In this document: positions 16,909-25,879 of the stretch, in pieces
How positions within the stretch are numbered: the stretch's first letter is position 1
Layout: each line of letters opens with the position of its first letter
NCBI GenBank assembly: GCA_963747345.1
Contig: CAVVFA010000009.1
Coordinates: forward strand, 434,001 to 498,000
Origin: GCA-2746795 sp963747345
GTDB taxonomy: Bacteria > Chloroflexota > Anaerolineae > Promineifilales > Promineifilaceae
DNA: 64,000 nucleotides
Direction of reading: 5' to 3'
Translations under genes and position numbers: made by a program
Notes under the pieces: generated by a model
Seen by the model: the letters and a program-made list of their open reading frames with translations, nothing else
Databases searched by the model: none
What the model was told of the DNA's origin: nothing

Positions 16909-18048
16909 CTAAGCACCTTCTAACAGTAGAATGGCTGTTTTATTTAGTGAGACGGAAATGGGTTGTCCAGGATGGGGGAGGATAACGGCCGTTTCCATCT
17001 CCAATTTCAGCAAAAACTCCCCCACCCGCACGGTCACAATCTGATACCGCCCCCGGAATGAAACATCAGCCACCAATCCATGAATCAAATTTTCCGCATC
17101 ATCCGCCTCAGCCAACCGCCCCGCCTCTGGCCGAATCAGCAGCGAAACTTGCCCTCCCCTAACCCCTCCCAGAGGGAGGGGAACTTGCTTCTCCCCCCTC
17201 TGGGGGGAGACTGAGAGGGGGGACACCAGCAACTCTCCCAACGCAGTCGCAACAACAAACTCCCTCTGCGCCTCTGCGCCTCCGCGTGAGATTTCTTTGA
17301 TTTCACCCTCAAGCACATTGCCCATACCCAAAAAGTGCGCCACAAACGGCGTCGCCGGCTGGCGATATAACGCTGTCGGCGAACCAACCTGCTCAATCTG
17401 CCCCTGATTCATCACCACCACCTGATCCGCAATGGCAAAGGCTTCTGCCTGATCATGGGTGACGTAAACGGCCGTTATACCTTCAGGCCGCCCCACAACC
17501 CCACCCGCTTCCTTTAAGATAGTGCGCAACTCCAACATCAACCGCTCACGCAAGGCACGGTCTAACGCGCCCAATGGCTCATCGAGCAAAAGCAGGCGCG
17601 GCGCGGGAGCCAACGCCCGCGCCAACGCCACCCGCTGCTGCTCCCCGCCCGACAAATCATGGATCGAACGCTCATCAAAGCCCGCCAAACCCACTAACGC
17701 CAAGACCTGATCCACCCGCGCCCGCATCTTTTCCGACGACCATTTCTGCATCCGCAGGCCAAAGACCACATTGTCATACACGTTTTTATGCGGAAACAGG
17801 GCGTAATCCTGAAAAACAAAGCCAAAACCACGCTGATGAACGGCCGTTTTCGTCAAATCCTCGCCATCCAAAATCAACTGCCCGGCATCAGCGGTCTCCA
17901 GGCCAGCAATAATGCGTAACAGCGTCGTCTTGCCACAGCCGCTCGGCCCCAGCAGCACCAAAATCTCCCCCGCCGCCAACGCATAGGAAATCCCTCGCAG
18001 CACCGGCTGTCCATCAAACGACTTTTGTATATCCGTAAATTCAAGCAT
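16909..18048 (-). CDS. ABC importer ATPase (Fe3+/polyamine/thiamine type) with repeat-derived insert
   Basis: A 379-residue import ATPase: Walker A LLGPSGCGKTTLLR (about 32-45), signature LSGGEQQRVALARAL, Walker B RLLLLDEPLGALDR, H-loop AVYVTHDQAEAF and a C-terminal TOBE-like part (LIRPEAGRL ... TVRVGEFLLKLEM). Between them, residues about 250-300 (SRGGAEAQREFVVATALG, VSPLSVSPQRGEKQ, PLPLGGVRGGQ) are encoded by two kinds of spacer repeat inserted in frame at 17151-17297. It pairs with the permease gene 78 bases upstream. The substrate could be iron, phosphonate, thiamine or polyamine; no binding-protein gene is seen. Confidence 0.87.
   Translation of the reverse strand: MLEFTDIQKSFDGQPVLRGISYALAAGEILVLLGPSGCGKTTLLRIIAGLETADAGQLILDGEDLTKTAVHQRGFGFVFQDYALFPHKNVYDNVVFGLRMQKWSSEKMRARVDQVLALVGLAGFDERSIHDLSGGEQQRVALARALAPAPRLLLLDEPLGALDRALRERLMLELRTILKEAGGVVGRPEGITAVYVTHDQAEAFAIADQVVVMNQGQIEQVGSPTALYRQPATPFVAHFLGMGNVLEGEIKEISRGGAEAQREFVVATALGELLVSPLSVSPQRGEKQVPLPLGGVRGGQVSLLIRPEAGRLAEADDAENLIHGLVADVSFRGRYQIVTVRVGEFLLKLEMETAVILPHPGQPISVSLNKTAILLLEGA
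17151..17297. repeat. Two spacer-repeat families inserted inside an ABC ATPase gene
   Basis: The left part (17151-17225) is the CCCTCCC...GAGGGGGG hairpin repeat. The right part (17262-17297) is the CTCTGCGCCTCTGCGCCTCCGCG type, also seen near 13150, 25755 and 29085. Both keep the reading frame and add roughly 45 residues to a surface region of the TOBE part. Confidence 0.75.
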
Positions 18049-18057
18049 GATTATTCA

Positions 18058-18126
18058 GAGGTTGCAAAGTTGCAGGGTTGCAGGGTTGACGCCATTGACG
18101 CCTGCAACTTTGCCACTCTGCCACCT
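18058..18126. repeat. GGTTGCA inverted spacer repeat, copy 2
   Basis: GAGGTTGCAAAGTTGCAGGG is mirrored by CCTGCAACTTTGCCACTCTGCC around GTTGACGCCATTGACG. It fills the whole gap between the permease and ATPase genes. Confidence 0.8.
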
Positions 18127-19816
18127 TCAAAACTCCCCAATATCAGCATATCTAAACCGTTCAATCGCAATGAAGCCCACCGCACAAACGACCATCAGAA
18201 TGGTGCTCATCGCCATCGCTTGCCCAAAATTAAGCGCCCCAGGCTGGCCCAGATAACGCTGAATGGCAATGGGCAGTGTCAGGTAACCGCTGTTGGGACG
18301 CACAATAAAACTGGTCGCGCCAAACTCGCCCATGCTCACGGTGAAGGCAAAAACGGCCGCCACCAGCAGCGCCCGTCCCATAATCGGCAAATCAACCTCG
18401 CGCCAAACCCGCGTGGGCGACGCCCCCATCACACTGGCCGCTTCACGCAAATTCGGGCGAATGCCTTGCAGCACCGGCATCAAACTACGCACCACAAACG
18501 GAAACGCCACCAGCGTATGGGCAATCAACACCAACAGTGCCGACGTGCGCAGTTGATCATACGTCACCACGTAGCCAAAGCCCAATGTCACCGCCGACAC
18601 ACCCAGCGGCAGCATGAAAAGAGGGTCCAGCAAAACGCGCCAACGGGTCGGGCGTATCAACAGCGTCGTCGTCAGCAGGCCGAGAAAACAGGCCAGCCCC
18701 ACCGTCAAAAAAGCATAGCCGATTGAGTTGCGAACGGCCGTTAACGGCGGCACATACACCACACTTCTCCGGCGCAGTTCCGTCAGCGCTCGATAATAGT
18801 TCAGCGTCAATTGACCCTCACGGTCTACCAACGAACGCCACACGAGCGCAAACAAGGGTGCGAGGATGAAGATGGAGAGGGAGATGAGCTAGAAAGGAAA
18901 CGGCCGTTTTCTCCTGCCAGCTTTCCGGTTTCTTCAAATTATCCTGCTGCGGTCTAAAATCCAACGCAATCGCCGACTTCTGCTGCCAGCGGGCATACAC
19001 CAGCATCAAAACAAACGTAAAGAAAATTTGCATCAACGACAACACCGCCGCAATATCAGCCCGCAAAAACGTCACATACTGCCGGTAAATCTCCGTTTCA
19101 ATGGTGCTAAACTGCGGCCCGCCCAAAATCAAAATCACGCCAAAACTGGTAAACGTAAACAGAAAAATCAACAGCGAGGCACTAATTAGCGATGGCCTGA
19201 GCAGCGGCAAAGTCACCTCGCGGAAAGCACGCCCTCGACTGGCTCCCAGTACCCGCGCCGCCTCCACTATGCGCGGATTCAAATTCGCCCAAAAGCCGCC
19301 CACCAGCCGCACCACCACTGCAATATTGTAAAACACATGCGCCAACAAAATCATCGTCAACGACTGCTCAATAACAATCGGTGCATTCTCTAAATCAAAC
19401 AAGTTCATCAATATCTGGTTGATCGGCCCACTCACCCCAAACAGCGCCCGATACGCCGCCGCCACCACCACCGTCGGCATCACAAACGGAATCGTTGTGA
19501 TGGCTTTGAGCAGACCCCGCCCAGGAAACGTATACCGCGCAAACAAATAGGCCGCTGGCAGCCCCGCTATCAGCGTCAAAACAGTTGAAAGCAGCGCCTG
19601 CCATGTCGTAAACCAGATGATTTTGCGGAAATAGACTCTGGCAAAAAAAGCCACCACCGCTTCATAGGTCAAACTCAGGCGAAAAATATTGATGAGGGGG
19701 TAGAAAAAAAAGAACGCCAAAAAAGCGATGGGAATCAGTAAAACGAGGATGAGCAGCAGCTTCAAAACCCAGGGATGCCGCTGCGTAAACGGAAGCGTCC
19801 AGTCAAACATCGGCAA
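18127..19816 (-). CDS. ABC importer permease (FbpB/ThiP-like, two-unit), frameshifted
   Basis: About 560 residues with two copies of the binding-protein-dependent permease unit, as in FbpB/ThiP. The first half (from 19816) has EAARVLGASRGRAFREVTLP (EAA loop) and TFTSFGVILILGG; the second has EAASVMGASPTRVWREVDLP and FGATSFIVRPNSG. The frame breaks at 18886-18898: after KTAVSF the downstream frame reads LISLSIFILAPLFALVWRS, a proper membrane helix, if one base is changed. The break is directly beside an AACGGCCGTT copy. It works with the ATPase gene that follows. With no periplasmic binding protein nearby, the substrate stays open. Confidence 0.8.
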
Positions 19817-19868
19817 GAGTTTACGACTGACAGTTTATAAAAGCAACCAGCCTATTCCTGCTTGCAAA

Positions 19869-19930
19869 AGGACACTGATACGGTTGAACGCTGATATTTT
19901 TCTTATCAGCGTTCAACCGTATCAGTGTCC
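19869..19930. repeat. 60-base near-perfect hairpin element, copy 1
   Basis: GGACACTGATACGGTTGAAC GCTGATA is mirrored exactly by TATCAGC GTTCAACCGTATCAGTGTCC around a TTTTTCT-like loop. The sister copy is at 31377-31440. The stem is long enough to stop transcription in either direction between the permease and ctaA genes. Confidence 0.9.
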
Positions 19931-19946
19931 CCCAAAATCATCCAGA

Positions 19947-20987
19947 TTATTTGAGAGCAAAGCGAATCCGGTGATTGATAAACAGCACTGTCAACAGCAG
20001 TAAAATAGCAACCGCTTGATGGACTAGCGCCAACCAGGCCGGCACATGGAACCAAATCACGCCCACACCCAGTGCGATCTGCACACAAATTAACCCGACC
20101 ATCGCCAAAACACCAGAGCGAATCGCCGGAAAATATGCTTTATGCCGCGCCACGTAATACAAAACCACCGCCATTGTCAACACCGCAAAGGCAAACCAGC
20201 GATGCACGTAATGAACGGTAATCGGCACTTCAACCAAGTTGTGCCACCACGGTTCCACGAACGACAGCAATCCAGGTGGAATCAGCTTACCAAACATTAG
20301 CGGCCACGTATTAGACGCATAGCCCGCCTTCAGCCCTGCCACCAAGCCCCCATACGAAATCTGCACCATCAGCACAGCCACCAAACCCACCGCCAGCCAT
20401 TGCGCTGATTTCCGCGCCGGTCGGTCTTCAGGAATCACGTCTGAGCCATAGATATTGCACAGCACCGCCCACCAACACAGTCCCAGCAAACCCAACGCCG
20501 TCACCAAATGCGCCGTCAGCCGATAATGGCTCACGCTGGGTCGATCTACCAGCCCGCTGCTCACCATATACCAGCCCAAGAATCCCTGGAATGCAAAGCC
20601 CAGCCCGATAATCAAATAAAAACCGGACTTCCGCCAGGGAATTGTCTTTTTCAGCATGAAGTAGAACAATGGAACCACAAACAACATACCCGTCCAACGT
20701 CCCAACATGCGATGGATATATTCATTGTAGTAGATGAATTTGTATTCTTCCACCGTCATAGCTTTATTGATTTTGATGAATTCTGGCGTGAGTTGATATT
20801 TTGCAAACTCTTCCTGCCAACCCGTTTCCCCAATCGGCGGTATTATGCCAGTGATGACATTCCACTCCACAATAGAAAGGCCAGAACGCGTCAACCGCAC
20901 GTAGCCACCAAAGATGACGAGGACAATAATGAAGAAGCAAATAACCAGCAGCCAAATAGCTAACGTTTTATTAGGTTTTACCGACAT
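19947..20987 (-). CDS. ctaA: Heme A synthase, COX15/CtaA (proteobacterial-mitochondrial type)
   Basis: A 346-residue, eight-helix membrane enzyme that converts heme O to heme A for aa3-type oxidase. Family marks are GGYVRLTRSGLSIVEWNV near residues 27-44, the first heme-ligand region YYNEYIHRMLGR, HYRLTAHLVTALGLLG, and in the second half VHYVHRWFAFA and LALVHQAVAILLL. The long loop with GIIPP and EEYKFIYYNEYIHR is the form common in alphaproteobacteria and mitochondria rather than the short Bacillus type, which hints at transfer. No oxidase or heme O synthase gene is in the window. Confidence 0.93.
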   Translation of the reverse strand: MSVKPNKTLAIWLLVICFFIIVLVIFGGYVRLTRSGLSIVEWNVITGIIPPIGETGWQEEFAKYQLTPEFIKINKAMTVEEYKFIYYNEYIHRMLGRWTGMLFVVPLFYFMLKKTIPWRKSGFYLIIGLGFAFQGFLGWYMVSSGLVDRPSVSHYRLTAHLVTALGLLGLCWWAVLCNIYGSDVIPEDRPARKSAQWLAVGLVAVLMVQISYGGLVAGLKAGYASNTWPLMFGKLIPPGLLSFVEPWWHNLVEVPITVHYVHRWFAFAVLTMAVVLYYVARHKAYFPAIRSGVLAMVGLICVQIALGVGVIWFHVPAWLALVHQAVAILLLLTVLFINHRIRFALK

Positions 20988-21035
20988 AGTGAATTTCCGT
21001 TTTTTTAAGATTTGGACATAGTATGCCGTGGAATT

Positions 21036-21087
21036 GAAAAAAGGGGAGTGACAAACGGCCGTTTCTCCCCCTGCTATATGTCACCCC
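21036..21087 (-). terminator. Terminator of clpP containing the iterated palindrome
   Basis: On the minus strand GGGGTGACA ... TGTCACTCCCC is followed by TTTTTTC; the inner part carries GAGAAACGGCCGTTT, so AACGGCCGTT forms part of the hairpin. It lies 63 bases after the clpP stop. Confidence 0.65.
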
Positions 21088-21149
21088 AAAACAAAAAAAG
21101 AGCCACGTCTCCGCAGCCCTCTTCGTTAACTATTTCCAGTTCATTAGCA

Positions 21150-21785
21150 TCAAACTTGATCCATCGACGTCACAATCTTCGCAACAAGACCATACTCAAT
21201 AGCTTGTTCTGCCGACAACCAGAAGTTACGTTCCGTATCTCGTTCCACCCGTTCAATCGGCTGACCCGTTTGCTCCGCAAAAGTCTCATTCAAACGACGA
21301 CGCATCTTGATGATTTCCTCAGCTTCAATGGCAATATCAGAAGCCTGGCGAATCCCAGTGCCACCCATCGGTTGATGCAACAAGAAACGGGTATTGGGCA
21401 AACAGACACGGTTCTCTTTATCAGCCGCCACAAAAATCAACGCACCCGCGCTGGCAACCCAGCCCGTGCCAATGATTTTCACCTTCGGCGTCACAAAGCG
21501 AATCATATCAAAAATAGTATCGCCAGATTCCACATGCCCGCCAGGTGAATTAATGATCAGCTTGATGTCATCGTCTGAATCAGCAGCCAACAGGAGCAAC
21601 TGCTGCGAAATCCGCTCAGCCACCTTCATGTTAATTTCGCCAAACAAGAGGATGGTGCGTGTTTCCATTAACTGTTTCATCGCATTGAATCCCGAACCTT
21701 TTTCTTTTTGTTCGTCGTTTTCTTGTTCTTCTTGTTCTTCTTGTTCTTGCTCTTCTTCTTCTAGCTCATCATCGAGGTAAATCAT
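21150..21785 (-). CDS. clpP: ClpP protease subunit with acidic N-terminal extension
   Basis: Proteolytic subunit of the Clp protease, 211 residues. Family marks: TILLFGEINMKVAERI, LIINSPGGHVESGDTIFDMI, the nucleophile serine in WVASAGALIFVAA, the histidine in FLLHQPMGG and the aspartate region VERDTERNFWLSAEQAIEYG. The ATG at 21785 has AAGGAG 9 bases upstream. Unusual is the first part, MIYLDDELEEEEQEQEEQEEQ and more (residues about 1-35), an almost wholly acidic/Gln stretch where ordinary ClpP has a short propeptide and axial loop. It may alter pore access or ClpX docking, but this is inference. The SMAAS motif is changed to WVASA. Confidence 0.9.
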   Translation of the reverse strand: MIYLDDELEEEEQEQEEQEEQENDEQKEKGSGFNAMKQLMETRTILLFGEINMKVAERISQQLLLLAADSDDDIKLIINSPGGHVESGDTIFDMIRFVTPKVKIIGTGWVASAGALIFVAADKENRVCLPNTRFLLHQPMGGTGIRQASDIAIEAEEIIKMRRRLNETFAEQTGQPIERVERDTERNFWLSAEQAIEYGLVAKIVTSMDQV

Positions 21786-21919
21786 CGCAGTCTCCTTAAA
21801 TTTAAGACAAAGGACAAAAGACGAAATAGTCATTAGTCATTAGCCTTTGGTCAGGTAAGTTATTATAGCCGTATTATCATGCCCCAAAACAATTAGATTG
21901 GCGTTAACATGACAGGATC

Positions 21920-21947
21920 AAAAAAGGGATACGTTTCCGTACCCCTT
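21920..21947 (-). terminator. Terminator of the enolase gene
   Basis: On the minus strand GGGGTACGGAAACGTATCCC is followed by TTTTTTG, a compact hairpin with GAAA loop 37 bases after the eno stop. Confidence 0.85.
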
Positions 21948-21983
21948 TATTGTCATAGATGCTTATAAAACTGGCAACTATTC

Positions 21984-23270
21984 TTATCGTTTTAAGTTTG
22001 TGAATGCGTTCCAACCAGCATAGATAGCATTATCACCGAGTTGCTCTTCAATGCGGAGCAGTTGGTTGTACTTGGCAACACGATCGCTGCGTGTCGGCGC
22101 ACCGGTTTTGATTTGACCAGCGTTCAAACCAACAACCAGGTCAGCGATGGTGTGATCTTCGGTTTCACCACTGCGATGGCTGACAACGGCCGTCCAGTTG
22201 TGGCGTTGTACCATGTCTACAGCAGCGATGGATTCAGTCAAGGAACCAATCTGGTTCACTTTACACAGCAAGCTGTTAGCAGAGCCACGTTCCAAAGCCA
22301 TTTCGATACGTTTGACATTGGTCACAAGCAAGTCATCACCGACGATTTGGATTTTATTGCCCAGTTTGTCCATCATGATCTTCCAAGCGTCCCAATCGTC
22401 TTCTTGCAGACCATCTTCAATGGAGATAATCGGGTACTTGTTAACCAGATCGACGTAGAAGTCTACCATTTCGACGCCGGTGAGCTTCTTGCCTTCCACT
22501 TTCATGTTGTAGAGACCATCTTCGTAAATTTCAGAAGCGGCCGGATCCATAGCGAACATGATGTCTTCGCCAGGGCGGTAGCCAGCTTTTTCAATAGCTT
22601 CCATCATCAGTTCAAACGGTTCAGCATTGGATTTTACAGGAGGGGCGAAACCACCTTCGTCACCGACGGTGGTGGGGTAGCCTTTGCTTGCCAAAACTTT
22701 CTTCAAGCTGGCGTAAATCTCGGCACATTGGCGCAGACCTTCAGCGAAGGAACCAGCAGCTACGGGCATAATCATGTACTCTTGCAAGTCGGTTGCCCCA
22801 GCAGCGTGCTTGCCGCCATTCATAATGTTCATCATGGGGGTTGGCAAAACACGAGCGGAGGTGCCGCCCAAGTAACGGTAGAGAGGTAAGCCAACGCTGG
22901 CAGCGGCTGCTTTAGCCACAGCCAAGGAAACGCCCAAAATGGCGTTTGCACCCAGGTTGCTTTTGTTATCGGTACCATCCAAATCGATCATCATCTGGTC
23001 GATGCCAACTTGATCGGTGGCGTCCCAGCCAACCAACTCTTCGGCGATGGTTACGTTAACGGCTTCTACAGCCTGGAGCACGCCTTTGCCACCATAACGG
23101 CTTTTGTCGCCATCACGTTTTTCCCATGCTTCATGGATACCGGTGGATGCGCCGGAGGGTACAATAGCGGAACCCAAGGCTCCATCAAATGTCAAAACAT
23201 CTACTTCCACGGTGGGGTTACCACGGGAATCTAATACTTCACGTCCACGTACTGCTTCAATAAAACTCAT
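21984..23270 (-). CDS. eno: Enolase
   Basis: A 428-residue phosphopyruvate hydratase of glycolysis. It starts MSFIEAVRGREVLDSRGNPTVE; further marks are VPSGASTGIHEA, LPTPMMNIMNGGKHA, TVGDEGGFAPPV, the Mg-binding SIEDGLQEDDW and GDDLLVTN, KVNQIGSLTES, and SHRSGETEDHTIADL. Length is normal and no residue seems missing. AAAAGGAG precedes the ATG. A terminator follows at once, so it is a single-gene unit. Confidence 0.98.
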   Translation of the reverse strand: MSFIEAVRGREVLDSRGNPTVEVDVLTFDGALGSAIVPSGASTGIHEAWEKRDGDKSRYGGKGVLQAVEAVNVTIAEELVGWDATDQVGIDQMMIDLDGTDNKSNLGANAILGVSLAVAKAAAASVGLPLYRYLGGTSARVLPTPMMNIMNGGKHAAGATDLQEYMIMPVAAGSFAEGLRQCAEIYASLKKVLASKGYPTTVGDEGGFAPPVKSNAEPFELMMEAIEKAGYRPGEDIMFAMDPAASEIYEDGLYNMKVEGKKLTGVEMVDFYVDLVNKYPIISIEDGLQEDDWDAWKIMMDKLGNKIQIVGDDLLVTNVKRIEMALERGSANSLLCKVNQIGSLTESIAAVDMVQRHNWTAVVSHRSGETEDHTIADLVVGLNAGQIKTGAPTRSDRVAKYNQLLRIEEQLGDNAIYAGWNAFTNLKR

Positions 23271-23634
23271 TGTTAAAACTCCTTTTCAGTTAGAGATGTT
23301 GTCTAATTGATTTATTTTCCCGGAAACGTTTCTTGAAGACACGAGTTATCGGGTAGGATTCTGTTTCAAATCCTCAGTGATATTATCTACAGCTTCTGTG
23401 TGTTTCTCGGAGTGGGTCAAGTAATTAAGATTACTCGACAAGATTTTCAAGGTGAGAACTACCACTAAGAACTATACAAAAGGCCAGCCTATCTTGCAAC
23501 CAAATGCGTCATATAAAAACAGGTGTCATTCGTCATATCATTTTAGAAGGGATGAATGCTGAATTATGAAGGATGAATTGACGTTGTGACTCTTTTCCCC
23601 TTGCAATCTCTATTTGACAGGATTAGACTTGCCC
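23271..23634. other. Divergent spacer between eno and a kinase gene
   Basis: These 364 bases contain no open frame that looks coding. They must hold the promoters of both genes, but I see no strong paired -35/-10 on either strand. Nothing repeated elsewhere in the window was recognised here. Confidence 0.5.
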
Positions 23635-25722
23635 ATGATGAATGACTTAGACAAACTCAATCAAGAAACGATTCACCCACTTTGGCAGAAACTCACGAAT
23701 GAATTGGCGACTATTTTTGACGCGCATTTTGTTTGCGCGACTGTTGCCCAGGAAATTGCCAACCACACTGGCCTGAAAACGGTTGTGGGTATGAGTGCCA
23801 TGCAAGGCCGCTATTATGACGTATGGGTTTGTGAGGATAACGGCCGTTTAATTCAATCACGCTGGGATAATGAAAAATCCTCATTTGGCCCGTTGCTAGA
23901 AAAAGGGGAAGCGCACTACAAGGACAAATTCAATCTATCACCGGCCGACCTTGTGCGCAGCGAACTGTGGCAATTGCCAAAAGAGCGACTCCTGGCTATC
24001 CCCATGCCCATTCCAGGCAAATCCGACCCGCTTACACCACCCGGCATCCTGTGCGTGATAGACCCCGGCGACGATTGCTCCCTCAATTTAGACAATATCG
24101 AATCGCTCATCACCTATATAACCGTCTATCTTGACCGCGCCTACCTGCGGCAACAAGTTCATCGGCAAAGCATCGAGTTTAGTGTTGTTTCCGATATTAG
24201 TTTTGCCCTGACTTCCACCCTGAGTTTGCAAAAAATCTACCAGCAGCTCATCGACCCCGTCCGGCGCACCCTCATCGTCGAATCCATTTCAGTGGGACTC
24301 ATTGACCAGGATACAGGTGACATCACCTTTGTAGATTCCTTGTTAGGGCCTATGTTTGAAGCCTTGCCCACCATTCGCATCAAAAAAGGGCAGGGCATTG
24401 CCGGGTGGGTGGCAGAACATCAAAGCCCCGTCATCATTAATGATGTTTATTCTGACAAGCGATTTTATTCTACCGTCGATAGAGATTCTGGTTTCCAAAC
24501 CAATTCGATGGTTTGTATACCGCTGCAAGTGGAAGAACGAACCATCGGCGTTTTACAAGCCATCAACAAAAAAAGCAGCGATTTTAACGAACATGATTTG
24601 CGTTTATTGCAGGCCATCGGCGGTCCGTTGGCAGCAGCTATCGAAAATGCCCGTTTGCATAATGATGTCATTGCCGAAAAACGTCGTGTAGATACCATTC
24701 TAAACAACATGTCGGAAGGGCTGCTCACCATCAATCATGCCGGTATCATCACCCAGGCAAATGATGCCTTGCTCTCCTTGTTGGATCAAGAGTTGAGTAA
24801 TCTCATCAACGAGCCAGCCAACCGAAAAATCCGCACCCGCGTCAGCAGTTTTGATGAATTTATGACTCGTGTGGTGGATAAAAACACAGACAATCCCCAT
24901 CTTGCCACCGATATTTTCCAGGATGATGGGGAATCGGTACCTGTTCTTATGAGTGGTGCGCCTATTCTGGATGAAGACGGAAACGTCAGCGAAATAATTT
25001 TTGTGTTTAGCGATTTGGGTCAAATCCGTGAAGTTGAACGGATGCGGGATGACTTCTTCCACGGCATCATCCATGAACTGCGGACACCGCTGGCCACGAT
25101 TTTGATGTATGCTCGCTTGCTGCGCGAAGGTAAAGCGCAAGACCAGGAAAAGTCAGACCGGTTTTTGGGTGTTATTGAACGGGAGAGTGATCGGCTGCAA
25201 AAGATGGTGCGCCAGATGTTGGAAGTGGCAAAGCTGGAAGCGCGTGAACTACAGCGCAGTGCGGAACCGATTGAACTCAATACACTATTTGATGAGATGC
25301 TGCCCGCGCTTGCTGATATAGCGACGGAGAAGGGATTGTCGTTTAGTCAACGTATTGAGCGAGAATTGCCACCTGCGATGGGCACGAAAGAGACTTACTA
25401 TCTCATTTTTAAGAATCTGGTGGACAATGCCATCAAGTTCACTTTATCGGGTACTGTCAGAATTGATGCGTTCCACAAAGATGGCTGGATTCATGTGGTG
25501 GTAAAAGACCAAGGTATTGGGATTCCCAAGGCCAGTCTCCCTAATTTATTTGGACGCTTTTTTCGCGCACAAACGGCCGTTGAGCGGGGCATTGCTGGCA
25601 CAGGACTAGGGCTATACATGGTCAAAGAGAGTGTTGAACATTATGGCGGCACGATTAAAGTTAACAGCATTGAAGGCAAAGGCACGACTTTCACTGTACT
25701 GCTTCCCATAGCAAATGCATAG
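23635..25722 (+). CDS. GAF/GAF/PAS sensor histidine kinase
   Basis: A soluble kinase of 695 residues. Residues about 15-170 look like a divergent GAF; about 185-340 are a clear GAF (KGQGIAGWVAEHQSPVIIND, VCIPLQVEERTIGVLQAINK); about 355-470 is PAS (ILNNMSEGLLTINHAGIITQAND). The HisKA H480 stands in GIIHELRTPLATI, followed by NLVDNAIKFT, DQGIGIP and GTGLGLYMVKESVEHYGG. The start could be TTG 23614, ATG 23635 or ATG 23638; no strong ribosome site decides. There is no response-regulator gene next to it. The signal is unknown. Confidence 0.87.
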   Translation: MMNDLDKLNQETIHPLWQKLTNELATIFDAHFVCATVAQEIANHTGLKTVVGMSAMQGRYYDVWVCEDNGRLIQSRWDNEKSSFGPLLEKGEAHYKDKFNLSPADLVRSELWQLPKERLLAIPMPIPGKSDPLTPPGILCVIDPGDDCSLNLDNIESLITYITVYLDRAYLRQQVHRQSIEFSVVSDISFALTSTLSLQKIYQQLIDPVRRTLIVESISVGLIDQDTGDITFVDSLLGPMFEALPTIRIKKGQGIAGWVAEHQSPVIINDVYSDKRFYSTVDRDSGFQTNSMVCIPLQVEERTIGVLQAINKKSSDFNEHDLRLLQAIGGPLAAAIENARLHNDVIAEKRRVDTILNNMSEGLLTINHAGIITQANDALLSLLDQELSNLINEPANRKIRTRVSSFDEFMTRVVDKNTDNPHLATDIFQDDGESVPVLMSGAPILDEDGNVSEIIFVFSDLGQIREVERMRDDFFHGIIHELRTPLATILMYARLLREGKAQDQEKSDRFLGVIERESDRLQKMVRQMLEVAKLEARELQRSAEPIELNTLFDEMLPALADIATEKGLSFSQRIERELPPAMGTKETYYLIFKNLVDNAIKFTLSGTVRIDAFHKDGWIHVVVKDQGIGIPKASLPNLFGRFFRAQTAVERGIAGTGLGLYMVKESVEHYGGTIKVNSIEGKGTTFTVLLPIANA

Positions 25723-25739
25723 ATTAATCACCAATCGAT

Positions 25740-25870
25740 TCACCAAAACATTTTTCTCTGCGTTCTCCGCACCTCCGTAGTTTATTTTTGAAGGAGACGA
25801 CACCGACTGTCGTTGACCACCATCAATGAAAATCCGTAACGCGATTTGTCAAACGCTACATTTTCCGAGG
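25740..25870. repeat. GCAGAG-type and GCGATTTG-type spacer repeats
   Basis: 25752-25790 holds TTCTCTGCGTTCTCCGCACCTCCG of the GCAGAG family. 25801-25860 holds GACTGTCGTTGACCACCATCAATG followed by CCGTAACGCGATTTGTCAAA, matching in reverse the element at 42661-42760. No gene is present. Confidence 0.7.
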
Positions 25871-25879
25871 AGAATCTTA

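Noticed and set aside
18025..18726. 233-codon open frame antisense to the permease
   Set aside because: His/Arg/Gln-rich shadow, with a repeat-derived beginning; the permease on the other strand has clear EAA loops.
22041..22889. 282-codon open frame antisense to eno
   Set aside because: Enolase is certain on the other strand; no ribosome site or homology in the antisense frame.
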